A stretch of 64,000 nucleotides of DNA from Knoellia remsis (GTDB lineage: Bacteria > Actinomycetota > Actinomycetes > Actinomycetales > Dermatophilaceae), in assembly GCF_003002895.1 (NCBI RefSeq), contig NZ_PVTI01000001.1, forward strand, positions 1 through 64,000. Reading direction: 5' to 3'. Positions 17,092-25,179 of this stretch are shown piece by piece (the stretch's first letter is position 1; each line of letters begins with the position of its first letter). The notes beneath the pieces are model-generated. The model had not been told where the DNA came from. It saw only the letters and a program-made list of their open reading frames with translations, and did not search any database. The translations under genes and the position numbers were made by a program.

Positions 17092-18741
17092 GTGTCTGCG
17101 CAGGTCATCGCCGGTCGCTACGAGGTGCTGAGGGCCGTCGGCAAGGGCGGCATGGGCACCGTGTGGCTGTGTCGTGACACCGTCCTCGAGCGCGAGGTCG
17201 CGGTGAAGCGCATCGGGGCACTCCCGGGGGAGCCGGCGGCCGCAGCACGAGCGATGCGCGAGGCGCGAATCGCAGCGTCCCTGAACCACCCCAACGCCGT
17301 CGCGGTCTTCGACGTCGTCGACGAGGACGAGGCGCACTGGCTCGTCATGGAGTACGTCGACGGGCGCAGTCTTGCTGAGCTCGTCCGTGACGAGGGCGCG
17401 CTGCCGCCGGACCGCGTCGCCTCGATGGGGGCAGCGCTGGCTCGGGCGCTGGCGCGCGCGCACGAGCGCGGGATCGTGCACCGCGACCTCAAGCCCGGCA
17501 ACATCCTCGTCCACCGGTCCGGGACGCCGAAGGTGAGTGACTTCGGGATCGCGCGGATGACGGCGGATCCGGCACTGACCCTCACCGGCTACATGACCGG
17601 GACACCCGGATACCTCTCGCCCGAGTTGGCGCGCGGCGGCAACCCGACTCCCGCCTCCGACGTGTGGGCACTGGGCGCGACGCTGTTCCACGCGGTGGAG
17701 GGGCAGTCCCCGTTCCGCTCGCACGACAACCCGCTGGCCATCCTCCAGGACATCCTCAACGAGCGGGCCCGTCCCATGGAGCGGGCGGGACGGCTGGCGC
17801 CGGCGATCCGCTCGATGATGGACCCCGACCCGCAGACCCGCTGGACCATGGCCCAGGCTGCTGACGAGCTCGACGACCTCGCCGCCGCCGGACCACCGAC
17901 GGCGGTGCTCCCCGTCATGGGGGCAGCGGATGCGGACGCAGACGCGAGTGCGGACGCAGACGCGAACGCGGACGACCGCGTCGGTGGCGGCGTGCGCGCC
18001 GGCGAGCAGCACGGCACGCGGGCACCTGCCGCGGTCGGCGACGGCTGGCCGTGGGACGAGCTGGGCCGCCGCGACCGCGACGATGACGCCGGTGACGACG
18101 TGCCCACCGTCGTGCGGCCTTCGCCGAGCGCGGGAGACAGCGGCGGTCGGCGCCGCTGGTGGCCGGCCGCAGTGGTGCTCGTCGCGCTCCTCCTGGCGGG
18201 GACGGCATACCTGCTGCTGCGCGACCCGGGTCCGGAGAGCACCGCACAGACGCCGACGAGCTCGAGTCCGGCACCCACGACGTCGGCACCGCGTCCCACG
18301 TCGTCATCGCCCACGCCGACGCCGTCGTCCCCCAGCCCGACTCGGTCGACACCGACGCCGTCGACGCCCAGCCCGACGCGCACCTCCCGCACACCGACGC
18401 CCTCGTCGTCACCGTCTGCGCGAGCGGGGACGGATGCACAGCTCGCCGCCTTCGCTCGTGACTACTACGCCGGGGTGACGAGCGCCGATGGGCGGGACGC
18501 GACCTGGGCGATGTTCACTCCGGAGCTGCAGGCGCGCATCGGCAGGAGTACGTACGACGGGTTCTGGCGCACCATCGAGTCGGTGCGGGTCTCGGCCGTC
18601 GACGCGGATGCGTCGGACGGGACGGTGACGATGCAGCTGAGGTACGACCCTCGCTCCGGGGCGCCGTCGACCGAGCGTCGCCAATGGCGGGTGGTCCGCA
18701 GCGGAGACTCCTGGTTGATCGCCGGCGACTCACGGCTCTGA
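17092..18741 (+). CDS. Membrane-anchored serine/threonine protein kinase (PknB-like)
   Basis: A 549-residue Hanks-type kinase. The catalytic domain spans about residues 9-270: glycine loop GKGGMG (17-22), ATP lysine K39, catalytic loop HRDLKPGNI, DFG in SDFGIARM, and a TGTPGYLSPE activation segment. A low-complexity linker contains Asp-Ala repeats. One membrane helix (WWPAAVVLVALLLAGTAYLLL region) follows, then a Ser/Thr/Pro-rich stalk of about 60 residues. The outer domain (FARDYYAGVTSADGRDATWAMF onward) looks NTF2/SnoaL-like rather than PASTA, so the sensed ligand differs from PknB. The GTG at 17092 follows GGGAAGG; the upstream frame is not kinase-like. Confidence 0.88.
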   Translation: MSAQVIAGRYEVLRAVGKGGMGTVWLCRDTVLEREVAVKRIGALPGEPAAAARAMREARIAASLNHPNAVAVFDVVDEDEAHWLVMEYVDGRSLAELVRDEGALPPDRVASMGAALARALARAHERGIVHRDLKPGNILVHRSGTPKVSDFGIARMTADPALTLTGYMTGTPGYLSPELARGGNPTPASDVWALGATLFHAVEGQSPFRSHDNPLAILQDILNERARPMERAGRLAPAIRSMMDPDPQTRWTMAQAADELDDLAAAGPPTAVLPVMGAADADADASADADANADDRVGGGVRAGEQHGTRAPAAVGDGWPWDELGRRDRDDDAGDDVPTVVRPSPSAGDSGGRRRWWPAAVVLVALLLAGTAYLLLRDPGPESTAQTPTSSSPAPTTSAPRPTSSSPTPTPSSPSPTRSTPTPSTPSPTRTSRTPTPSSSPSARAGTDAQLAAFARDYYAGVTSADGRDATWAMFTPELQARIGRSTYDGFWRTIESVRVSAVDADASDGTVTMQLRYDPRSGAPSTERRQWRVVRSGDSWLIAGDSRL

Positions 18742-18759
18742 CCGCCGTGGAGCTCGAGA

Positions 18760-20415
18760 TCAGCGCACGGGCACCTGGTCGAAGCCGATGACGGTGGGTT
18801 TGCCCTGCTTGTCCACCGTCATGGCCACCATGACCGCCAGCCGGTAGCGCACGATCTCTTGGTTTCCCGTCTGCTGGGTGGCCTTCCGGTAGCTGCTCTC
18901 CGGGTTGTCGCGGAACACCTTCCCGGGGTTTGCGGTCTGGGTGTTCAACAGGTCGTACGAGGCGAGGACCAGCGACCCGGTGGGCGTCGCCACGGCCTGC
19001 ACCGGACCCCCGGGCTCGAGCGGTTCGGCGTCGGACGGCCAGAGCTGGGCGCGCACCAGGCTCGACGCACCCTCCGTGGTACGCATGTCTGACAGGAACG
19101 ACTCGAGCTCCTTGGGAAGGGCCGGACCGCCCTTGCCCGTGTTGATGCGGGCCATGACCGCGTTGGCGGCCGCCAGGGCCTGCTTCTGCTGCTCCGGGCC
19201 CGGGGTGCTTGCTCCCCCCGGCGCGGCAGAGGCGGGCAGCGACTTCGCGGGCACGTGCGCCGCGGCCAGCATCGTCCACGGCGCGATCACGCTCGTGCGC
19301 TGCACGACGTTGAGGACCTCGATGGGCTTGCCCTTGTCGTAGGCCTCGGTGCCGGCCACCAAGGCATACATGGGATATCCCGAGAACGCCGGGATGTAGC
19401 TCTTCGTCCCCACGAGCGACACGACGGACTTCTCGGACGTCTTCGTCATCTGCCGGTACTGGCTTTGCAGGACCTCCGTCGTGTACAGCGGCCCGGAGGA
19501 CACGTCCCTCCATGGGCGCGCGTCGTTCGACGTGGCGGTCGCTTTGGCGATGGCGTTGCGGCGGGTGGCGAGGTCCTTGAGAACGAGGTCAGCCTGGTCC
19601 GGCGTCATGGATGGCTTGGTGACCTCGGAGTTCTTCCACGGCTCGACCTTCTGCGGGACGACGCCGCACCCGGCCAGCGCGGGCACGGTCAGGGCGAGCA
19701 CGGACACGGTCACGGCACGGCTCAGCGTCCGTGCACCCGCGGGCTCGTCGGCCCCGGTCGGTGCACGCCCGGCTGGCGCGTCCGCAGCCGGTCGGTTCAC
19801 GGCCGCGTCGTCAGGCCCGGACGGAGTCCTGCGCCGCCGGGCCAGCACGATGCCACCGATGAGGAGAAGCACCCCGAGGATGAGAGCGCCGATGGCGAGG
19901 CCGAACCCACCGGGGATGACCACCCCACTCGACATCGTGATGTCGCCGGGCTTGCCGAGCGGCATCACGACGTAGGTCGTCGGCTTGCCATCCAGCGCCA
20001 GCTGAAGCGTTTGGGAGCCCGCACCGGACGTGCTCTCGGTCCAGAAGGTCTGCTTCGTCGGGTCCGGGGGAGCGGCCTTGGCGTCCCCCTCGACCGCCTC
20101 CCCACTGACGCCCGACGTCCCAACGCTCGTCACGGCATACGTCGGCGCGCCATCGAGGTAGCTCGTGACGTCGACCGGGTGCGCCTGCCCGACGAAAACT
20201 GAGCCGCCCGACGACTCCGCAGTGATCCGCATCGTCGTATCGGTGTAGGCGAGCAGGCCCGGCGTCGAGACCACCGCCTTCGCGTCACCGATCTTCAGTG
20301 TCGAGCTCGGTGACTCGATGGTGTTGTCGCTGCCGATGAGCACGATCCCCGCGACGCCGGCGGCGCTGAGCAGCAGCCCGAGCACGGCGAGCAAGATCCC
20401 TACGGTCTTCTTCAT
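18760..20415 (-). CDS. Two-part membrane/lipoprotein-like protein, unknown function
   Basis: A 551-residue protein without a family I can name. Part one: an N-terminal membrane anchor (residues 1-25), an external beta-rich domain (about 30-165), and a second membrane helix (GGFGLAIGALILGVLLLIGGIVLA) ending in RRRR. Part two, after an Ala/Pro linker, opens with another hydrophobic stretch and a lipobox (LTVPALAGCG), then a 290-residue soluble domain. The lipobox sits in the middle of the chain, as if a membrane protein and a lipoprotein had fused. Start: ATG 20415 (MKKTVGILLAVLG); the upstream in-frame GTG is not signal-like. It converges with the kinase gene, 18 nt apart. Confidence 0.7.
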   Translation of the reverse strand: MKKTVGILLAVLGLLLSAAGVAGIVLIGSDNTIESPSSTLKIGDAKAVVSTPGLLAYTDTTMRITAESSGGSVFVGQAHPVDVTSYLDGAPTYAVTSVGTSGVSGEAVEGDAKAAPPDPTKQTFWTESTSGAGSQTLQLALDGKPTTYVVMPLGKPGDITMSSGVVIPGGFGLAIGALILGVLLLIGGIVLARRRRTPSGPDDAAVNRPAADAPAGRAPTGADEPAGARTLSRAVTVSVLALTVPALAGCGVVPQKVEPWKNSEVTKPSMTPDQADLVLKDLATRRNAIAKATATSNDARPWRDVSSGPLYTTEVLQSQYRQMTKTSEKSVVSLVGTKSYIPAFSGYPMYALVAGTEAYDKGKPIEVLNVVQRTSVIAPWTMLAAAHVPAKSLPASAAPGGASTPGPEQQKQALAAANAVMARINTGKGGPALPKELESFLSDMRTTEGASSLVRAQLWPSDAEPLEPGGPVQAVATPTGSLVLASYDLLNTQTANPGKVFRDNPESSYRKATQQTGNQEIVRYRLAVMVAMTVDKQGKPTVIGFDQVPVR

Positions 20416-20539
20416 CGATCTGTTTCCCCTCCGCACACATGGGATCCCACGGCGGACCCCCCGGGGACAGTCTGGCAGGAGTGGCGTCGTGGCGCCCGTC
20501 GACATCCACAGGCGCGGGTATGCCGGCCGCGGACACAGC

Positions 20540-20577
20540 GCTGCCCCCGCCGCACATGCGGCGGGGGCAGCGCTGGC
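20540..20577. terminator. Strong hairpin downstream of the 46-residue gene
   Basis: CAGCGCTGCCCCCGCCGCA pairs with TGCGGCGGGGGCAGCGCTG around a tiny loop, about 10 nt beyond the stop codon of the minus-strand gene at 20587. The GTATGCC word lies just beyond it at 20519. Confidence 0.75.
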
Positions 20578-20586
20578 AGGGGTGGT

Positions 20587-20727
20587 TCAGGCGACCTTGG
20601 TGGCGCGGCGAACCGGGGTGGGGGCGCTCCAGCGCATCTCCATACGGGTGCGACCGTCCCTGGTCACCGGCACCCAACGCATCGTCAGGCAGGCCGGACC
20701 CGTGACGGTCGTGGCGACCTTCTTCAT
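20587..20727 (-). CDS. Small basic protein, 46 residues
   Basis: ATG at 20727, preceded by a good ribosome binding site (GAGAGGAG, about 8 nt), runs 46 codons to TGA, with a strong terminator directly after. The protein starts MKKVATTVTGPACLTMRWVP, continues VTRDGRTRMEMRW, and ends with a basic tail RRATKVA. It has 10 Arg/Lys and one Cys. The match of start signal, codon use and terminator makes it a real gene although short. I recognise no family; it may be a nucleic-acid-binding or membrane-surface peptide. The AT-rich stretch at 20795-20830 is its likely promoter region. Confidence 0.65.
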   Translation of the reverse strand: MKKVATTVTGPACLTMRWVPVTRDGRTRMEMRWSAPTPVRRATKVA

Positions 20728-20964
20728 CGGTGTCTCCTCTCGTGGACCTGCGGTGGGTGAACGGCGCTCCCGAGCCGTTCACCTGTTGTTCACCCAAGCA
20801 TAGACGCAAGATGAACAGAAAGTAAACGACATGCTCGCCCGCGCCGCCGTGGACCTGTACGCCAGGGAGGGGAGACCTCCCCATTGCCGCACGGGCGTGA
20901 ATCACGTCAGACTCAGAGCGCAGGGCCGGACGTGGCGAGTACTGTCGATGAGGGAAGAGGAGCC

Positions 20965-21699
20965 GTGGCTGACGACATCCGCGAGGAGCTCTACGAGATC
21001 CGTGAAAGGAATGATCGCGAGATTCAGCGACTCCAGGTCAGTGTGCCGGACCCGGTGGAGCGGGAGCAGAGGGACGCCGCGAGTGTGGTGACGGTCCGCG
21101 TCGCCGCGGACGGGGGAGTGCGCGACATACGCATCTCCCACGACTGGCGCAACACCGTTCAGGACAGTGAGCTTGGTGGCGTCATCCTGGAGACCATCGC
21201 TCAGGCACAGGCCGCGGTCGCGGCCGAGTACGCGGCTGCCCTGGAGGAGCAGGAGTCCTCACCCCTTCCCCCGGCGCGACCGGCGCCGATTCCTCCAGAT
21301 GACGGGGATGCGGGCCGGGGCGCACTGGCCTCGCCGGAGGAGGCCGAGCGAGTCATGGCAGAGGTGTATGCCGAGGCGGAGGCGGCCCTTGCCGATGTGG
21401 AACGCGCACTGGATTCCTTTGGGCGTCATACGGCGTCAGCTCGCAGTAGTCACGGCGAGGTCATCGTTGACATCAACGCCGATGGAGACATATCACGCTT
21501 CGATCTGGATCCGCGGTGGCTCGCACGTGCCCACCCCGCGAACATTGGCCGCCTGGCCACCGAAACGCTCCATCGGGCCCAGACCCAAATCGACGTCGGC
21601 CTTTCGGAGCTTGACGCGGTCGTTGCCGACATGCAGGCCACTTTGTCGCGAGTGGGAAATCCGTACACCTTGAGTCGCCGGCTGGGAATACAGCCGTGA
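20965..21699 (+). CDS. YbaB/EbfC-like protein with two repeats of the domain
   Basis: A 244-residue protein. After an N-terminal helix (DDIREELYEIRERNDREIQRLQ) come two similar alpha/beta units: VVTVRVAADGGVRDIRISHDW...GGVILETIAQAQAAV (about 35-95) and GEVIVDINADGDISRFDLDPRWL...GRLATETLHRAQTQI (about 165-225). They are joined by an acidic Pro-rich linker and helix. This is the strand-strand-helix pattern of the YbaB/EbfC DNA-binding fold, often encoded beside type VII secretion substrates in actinobacteria. Start: GTG 20965 after GGGAAGAGGAG. It is first in an operon with the next three genes. A DNA-binding role is inferred only. Confidence 0.65.
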   Translation: MADDIREELYEIRERNDREIQRLQVSVPDPVEREQRDAASVVTVRVAADGGVRDIRISHDWRNTVQDSELGGVILETIAQAQAAVAAEYAAALEEQESSPLPPARPAPIPPDDGDAGRGALASPEEAERVMAEVYAEAEAALADVERALDSFGRHTASARSSHGEVIVDINADGDISRFDLDPRWLARAHPANIGRLATETLHRAQTQIDVGLSELDAVVADMQATLSRVGNPYTLSRRLGIQP

Positions 21700-21753
21700 G
21701 GTCGACGAGCCGGGCAACACCACGAAGCAGGACCCACAAGAAAGAGGTATGAC

Positions 21754-22074
21754 GTGTCCTACGAAGCGGAACGGCAAGCGCTTCTCGATGCCGCAGAGAC
21801 CTGGGCTGACGCCGAGAACGACATGACGAAGGCGAAGAACAACGCGGTCTCCATCGACGTGACCACAACCGACTCTTCGGTCGTGGCTGACCTGGCCGGG
21901 TTCAACAGCACCTACTCCGACATCCGGACCCGGGTCGCCGACCTCCTTGGCGAGGCTGCGTCGTCGATGAAACTCATCGACGACACCCTCAAGGGCATCG
22001 AAGAGCAGTACCGGCGCGACGATGAGGATGCGTTGGCCCGAATCGGGGGGCAGTGGTCCCCCACTAACCCGTGA
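21754..22074 (+). CDS. EspC-like small helical protein, probable type VII secretion substrate
   Basis: A 106-residue, mostly helical, acidic protein without a signal peptide. A helix, a short turn (VSIDVTTTDSS) and a second helix are followed by the C-terminal EEQYRRDDEDALARI, which contains a Y-x-x-x-D motif (YRRDD), the known export signal of ESX/type VII substrates. Length and helix-turn-helix build fit the EspC/WXG100 class. Start: GTG 21754, about 7 nt after AAAGAGG. It ends 7 nt before the next gene. No EccC-type ATPase is in the window, so any secretion machinery is elsewhere. Confidence 0.6.
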   Translation: MSYEAERQALLDAAETWADAENDMTKAKNNAVSIDVTTTDSSVVADLAGFNSTYSDIRTRVADLLGEAASSMKLIDDTLKGIEEQYRRDDEDALARIGGQWSPTNP

Positions 22075-22081
22075 GGACGTC

Positions 22082-22798
22082 ATGACAGCACAAGAACTCA
22101 TCGAGAAGCTGCGTGAGAAGTACAGGGAGCTTCAGGAGAAGATGGACGAGTGTCTGCGCAAGTTCAACGAGGCCGTGCGCAAAATTGCTCGGTGGTTCGG
22201 CTGGGCCGCTGAGAAGGCGGTTGAACTCTGGAACACGTACGTCGTTCCGCTCTGGCAAAAGTTCACGGACTGGTTCAGCAAGCATTGGAACGTGTTTGGT
22301 GCACCTTGGCTCATGTACTCCAATGCGACAAGCTGGAGGCAGGACGTGGGCGGTGTTGTGACGCCATGGGCAGGGACAGTGAGTCAGGAGACGTCTGATA
22401 TCGACGCCTTCTGGAAGGGTGTCGCCTCGGATCGGTACGTGAGCCGGGCCAAGGATCAGGTCAACGCCCTTCGTGCGGTCGGTCCGATCGCCGAGAAGAT
22501 CGCGGGTGCACTTGATGCCGTCGCGCTCGCGATCATCGTCTGGTGGGGCTCCATCGTGACGGCGGTCATCGCCTGCATCGGCGGGGCCTTGGTGGCGGCT
22601 GCGTCCACGGCAACTGGTCCCGGCGCCGTTGTGGGCATACCGCTGGGGGTGAAGGTCGCCATCGCGGGCATGATCGGTGCCCTTCTCGTTGGGACCGGAA
22701 TCCTGCTCGGCACGTGCGCCGTCCAGAAGGGCAACCTCAACGGCGCACTCACGGACCTGTCCGCCTTTCCCGGTGGAAAGTGGCCGACTTTCGCATGA
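22082..22798 (+). CDS. WXG-like helical protein with C-terminal membrane helices
   Basis: A 238-residue protein. The N-terminal amphipathic helices are rich in Lys, Glu and Trp (ELIEKLREKYRELQEKMDE; WFGWAAEKAVELWNTYVVPLW). A middle helical pair contains a W-x-G turn (DAFWKGVASDRYVSRAKDQV), resembling the WXG100 fold. Two hydrophobic helices follow (AIIVWWGSIVTAVIACIGGAL and KVAIAGMIGALLVGTGILLG). It could be a partner or membrane-acting effector of the neighbouring EspC-like protein; no enzymatic domain is visible. Start: ATG 22082. The next gene overlaps its stop by 4 nt. Codon use is less GC-rich than in flanking core genes. Confidence 0.6.
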   Translation: MTAQELIEKLREKYRELQEKMDECLRKFNEAVRKIARWFGWAAEKAVELWNTYVVPLWQKFTDWFSKHWNVFGAPWLMYSNATSWRQDVGGVVTPWAGTVSQETSDIDAFWKGVASDRYVSRAKDQVNALRAVGPIAEKIAGALDAVALAIIVWWGSIVTAVIACIGGALVAAASTATGPGAVVGIPLGVKVAIAGMIGALLVGTGILLGTCAVQKGNLNGALTDLSAFPGGKWPTFA

Positions 22799-23220
22799 CA
22801 GACGATCAGGGTCGAGGCACGCAACCGGGAATGGCGCGGCGTGCGCCGCTCATCGTCATCTGCGGTGCGGTTCTCCAAGGAGTCATCGCCGTGTTTCTGG
22901 GGGCGATGGTGGCCCAGACGAACGGCCCTCAGCGACTGGCCCTGCTCGTCGGCTTGAGTGCTGCCGTCCTCGCTGCCGTAGGCCTGCTTGTGTTACGGGG
23001 CAAACTTCGGGCTGGTGGGCGGGCCGTCAGTGGTGCCGTGGCTGCAGTGCTCACTCTCCCGCTCCTGGCGGCAGGTGCCGCCGCCGTTCTGGTGGCAGCA
23101 GGCGAAACCCCACTCTTGGCAGTACCGCTGGCGTTGTTCGCGGGCGCGCCGGCCGCAATTGTCGCGATGGTGGTCCCGCAGCTCCTGCGCGACCCGTCCT
23201 CCACGCCGCGGGCTCGCTAG
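22795..23220 (+). CDS. Small integral membrane protein, unknown
   Basis: A 141-residue protein with four hydrophobic helices (LIVICGAVLQGVIAVFLGAMV; LALLVGLSAAVLAAVGLLVL; and two more rich in Ala, Leu and Val), a polar N-terminus and the basic tail DPSSTPRAR. The ATG at 22795 overlaps the preceding stop (ATGA), so it is translated together with the WXG-like protein. A role as immunity or anchor protein for the upstream membrane-active protein is possible but unsupported beyond context. Confidence 0.6.
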   Translation: MTDDQGRGTQPGMARRAPLIVICGAVLQGVIAVFLGAMVAQTNGPQRLALLVGLSAAVLAAVGLLVLRGKLRAGGRAVSGAVAAVLTLPLLAAGAAAVLVAAGETPLLAVPLALFAGAPAAIVAMVVPQLLRDPSSTPRAR

Positions 23221-23303
23221 TAATCGCTCACTCTGGGCGAGTGTGGGGGCGGCGCGGGCTGCGGTGATTGTCGGCGGGACGAGTGGCCCGCACCTGACGT
23301 GAC

Positions 23304-23309
23304 TAGTGT
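23304..23309 (+). promoter_or_regulatory. -10 box of dapB, leaderless type
   Basis: TAGTGT, 7 nt before the ATG at 23317. It marks the return from the accessory block to core genes. Confidence 0.55.
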
Positions 23310-23316
23310 TGCGGCC

Positions 23317-24060
23317 ATGGGAACGAGGCGGGTTGCGGTGATCGGTGCGGCCGGACGCATGGGGTCGGAGGTGTGCCGGGCCGTCGAGGAGGCGGACGGG
23401 CTCGACCTCGTCGGGCGCTACGACGCCGGTGACGAGCTCGGCGACCTCGGTGGAGCAGACGTCGTCGTCGAGTTCTCCGTTCCCGACGCCTCGCCCGCCA
23501 ACGTCGCGCACTGCGTCGACCGCGGCATCAACGTCGTCGTCGGCACGACCGGCTGGGACGAGGCCAGGCTCGCCGACCTGCGCACCCGCCTCGCCGACCA
23601 CCCGGACGTCGGCGTCCTCATCGCCCCGAACTTCGCCATCGGCGCGGTCCTCATGATGGCCTTCGCCGCGAAGGCCGCCGAGTTCTACGAGTCCGTCGAG
23701 GTCATCGAGCTGCACCACCCCGACAAGGTCGACGCCCCCTCCGGCACGGCCGCCCGCACCGCCGCCCTCATCGCGCAGGCGCGCGAGCAGGCCGGCCTCG
23801 GAGACGTTCCCGACGCGACCACGTCGGACCCGGGCGGCGCGCGCGGAGGGCGCGCGGACGGCATACCCGTGCACTCGGTGCGCCTGCGCGGGCTCGTCGC
23901 CCACCAGGAGGTGCTCTTCGGGCAGACCGGCGAGATGCTGACGCTCCGGCACGACTCCTTCGACCGCGTCTCGTTCATGCCAGGCGTCATCACCGCAGTC
24001 CGTCAGGTCGCCGACCACCCCGGGCTCACCGTCGGACTCGAGAACTACCTCGGGATCTGA
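23317..24060 (+). CDS. dapB: 4-hydroxy-tetrahydrodipicolinate reductase
   Basis: A 247-residue enzyme of the lysine/diaminopimelate pathway, reducing the DapA product with NAD(P)H. The nucleotide-binding motif is VIGAAGRMGSEV (residues about 6-17), and the catalytic region is ELHHPDKVDAPSGTA (His-His...Lys). The C-terminal substrate loop is shorter than in E. coli, as in other actinobacteria. The ATG at 23317 is supported by the leaderless -10 box. It stands alone here; dapA is 5 kb downstream. Confidence 0.95.
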   Translation: MGTRRVAVIGAAGRMGSEVCRAVEEADGLDLVGRYDAGDELGDLGGADVVVEFSVPDASPANVAHCVDRGINVVVGTTGWDEARLADLRTRLADHPDVGVLIAPNFAIGAVLMMAFAAKAAEFYESVEVIELHHPDKVDAPSGTAARTAALIAQAREQAGLGDVPDATTSDPGGARGGRADGIPVHSVRLRGLVAHQEVLFGQTGEMLTLRHDSFDRVSFMPGVITAVRQVADHPGLTVGLENYLGI

Positions 24061-24067
24061 GCCCGGG

Positions 24068-24382
24068 TCAGCCCCAGCCGATCGCGCGCAGCCCGGCGGC
24101 CACGGCCGCCGCGGCGATGACGACGACGAGGAAGTTCGCGCGCACCAGGAGCAGCACGACCGCGACCGCCACCGCGGCGAGCCGCGCGTCCACGTGCAGC
24201 GACCCGCCGTCACCGCCGAACGTCTGGATCGCGACGAGTCCCGCGAGCAGCGCGACGGGCAGCAGCGCCAGCACCCGCCGACGCCGCGGACCTTCGACCC
24301 ACGACTCGGGCACGACGTAGCCCGCGAGCTTCGTCGCGAAGGCCAGCGCCGACGACAGCAGCACGATCGTCCAGTCGCTCAT
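24068..24382 (-). CDS. azlD: AzlD-family branched-chain amino acid transport subunit
   Basis: A 104-residue membrane protein with three or four hydrophobic helices (LLSSALAFATKLAGYVVP; VLALLPVALLAGLVAIQTF; and a long C-terminal one). AzlD is the small partner of AzlC in exporters of branched-chain amino acids and analogues. The ATG overlaps the azlC stop by 4 nt. It is the last gene of a four-gene operon (echA-GNAT-azlC-azlD). Confidence 0.88.
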   Translation of the reverse strand: MSDWTIVLLSSALAFATKLAGYVVPESWVEGPRRRRVLALLPVALLAGLVAIQTFGGDGGSLHVDARLAAVAVAVVLLLVRANFLVVVIAAAAVAAGLRAIGWG

Positions 24383-25179
24383 CGCGCCACCTCCGCGCCG
24401 GGGTCGAGGTCGGGCTCGGGGTCGTCCTCGTCGGCGCGCTCGTGTCGTCCGCCGCCGGTGAGGCCGACGACGAGTGCGGCGAGCACCGTGAGGATGACGG
24501 GGACGCCGACCGGCAGCAGGGGAGAGGTGAGCAGCGCGATCGCGATGGCGAGCACCATGGTCGCGGCGGCGTCCCGGCTGCGCAGGCGCGGCCACAGCAG
24601 CGCTGTGAACGCGGCGGCTGCGGCGGCGTCGAGCCCCCAGCGAGTGGGGTCGCCGAGGGCGTTGCCGACGAACGCGCCGAGCAGCGTCATGAGGTTCCAG
24701 AACACGAAGACCGCGAGTCCCGTCGCCCAGAAGCCGAGCCGCCCGGCGCGGCGCAGGTCCTGACCGACGGCGACGGCGGTCGACTCGTCGATCGTCAGGT
24801 GCGCGGCAGCGAGCCGACGCCAACCGCGCACGTCGAGCAGGCGCGAGGTCTGCAGGGCGTAGAGGCCGTTGCGCACACCGAGCAGCGTCGAGGTCGCCAC
24901 GGCCGCCGACCCGGTGCCGCCGGCGCCGAGGATGCCGACCACCGCGAACTGCGAGCCGCCGCTGAAGAGCAGCACCGACAGCAGCGACGTCTGCAGGATG
25001 CTCAGCCCCGACGACACCCCGAGCGCGCCGAAGCTGATGCCATAGGCACCGGTCGCGAGGCCCACTGAGAGCGACTGCCGCAGGACGGATCGCCTTGTCT
25101 CCGTGGGGAGTTCGTCGTATGCCGTCCCGTCGCCGGCCGTGCTCGGCTCGCCCGGGGCGGCCTCCCCGGCGTTGCTCAT
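24379..25179 (-). CDS. azlC: AzlC-family branched-chain amino acid permease
   Basis: A 266-residue integral membrane protein. An N-terminal cytosolic stretch of about 35 residues precedes the AzlC core (SLSVGLATGAYGISFGALGVSSGLS; SVLLFSGGSQFAVVGIL; AAHLTIDESTAVAVGQD), and the tail is acidic (DEDDPEPDLDPGAE). It forms the main subunit of the AzlCD exporter. Translation is coupled on both sides by 4-nt overlaps with the GNAT gene and azlD. Confidence 0.9.
   Translation of the reverse strand: MSNAGEAAPGEPSTAGDGTAYDELPTETRRSVLRQSLSVGLATGAYGISFGALGVSSGLSILQTSLLSVLLFSGGSQFAVVGILGAGGTGSAAVATSTLLGVRNGLYALQTSRLLDVRGWRRLAAAHLTIDESTAVAVGQDLRRAGRLGFWATGLAVFVFWNLMTLLGAFVGNALGDPTRWGLDAAAAAAFTALLWPRLRSRDAAATMVLAIAIALLTSPLLPVGVPVILTVLAALVVGLTGGGRHERADEDDPEPDLDPGAEVAR

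Noticed and set aside
20965-23220. Prophage remnant
   Set aside because: No integrase, terminase, capsid, tail or lysis gene; the operon fits type VII substrate loci better.
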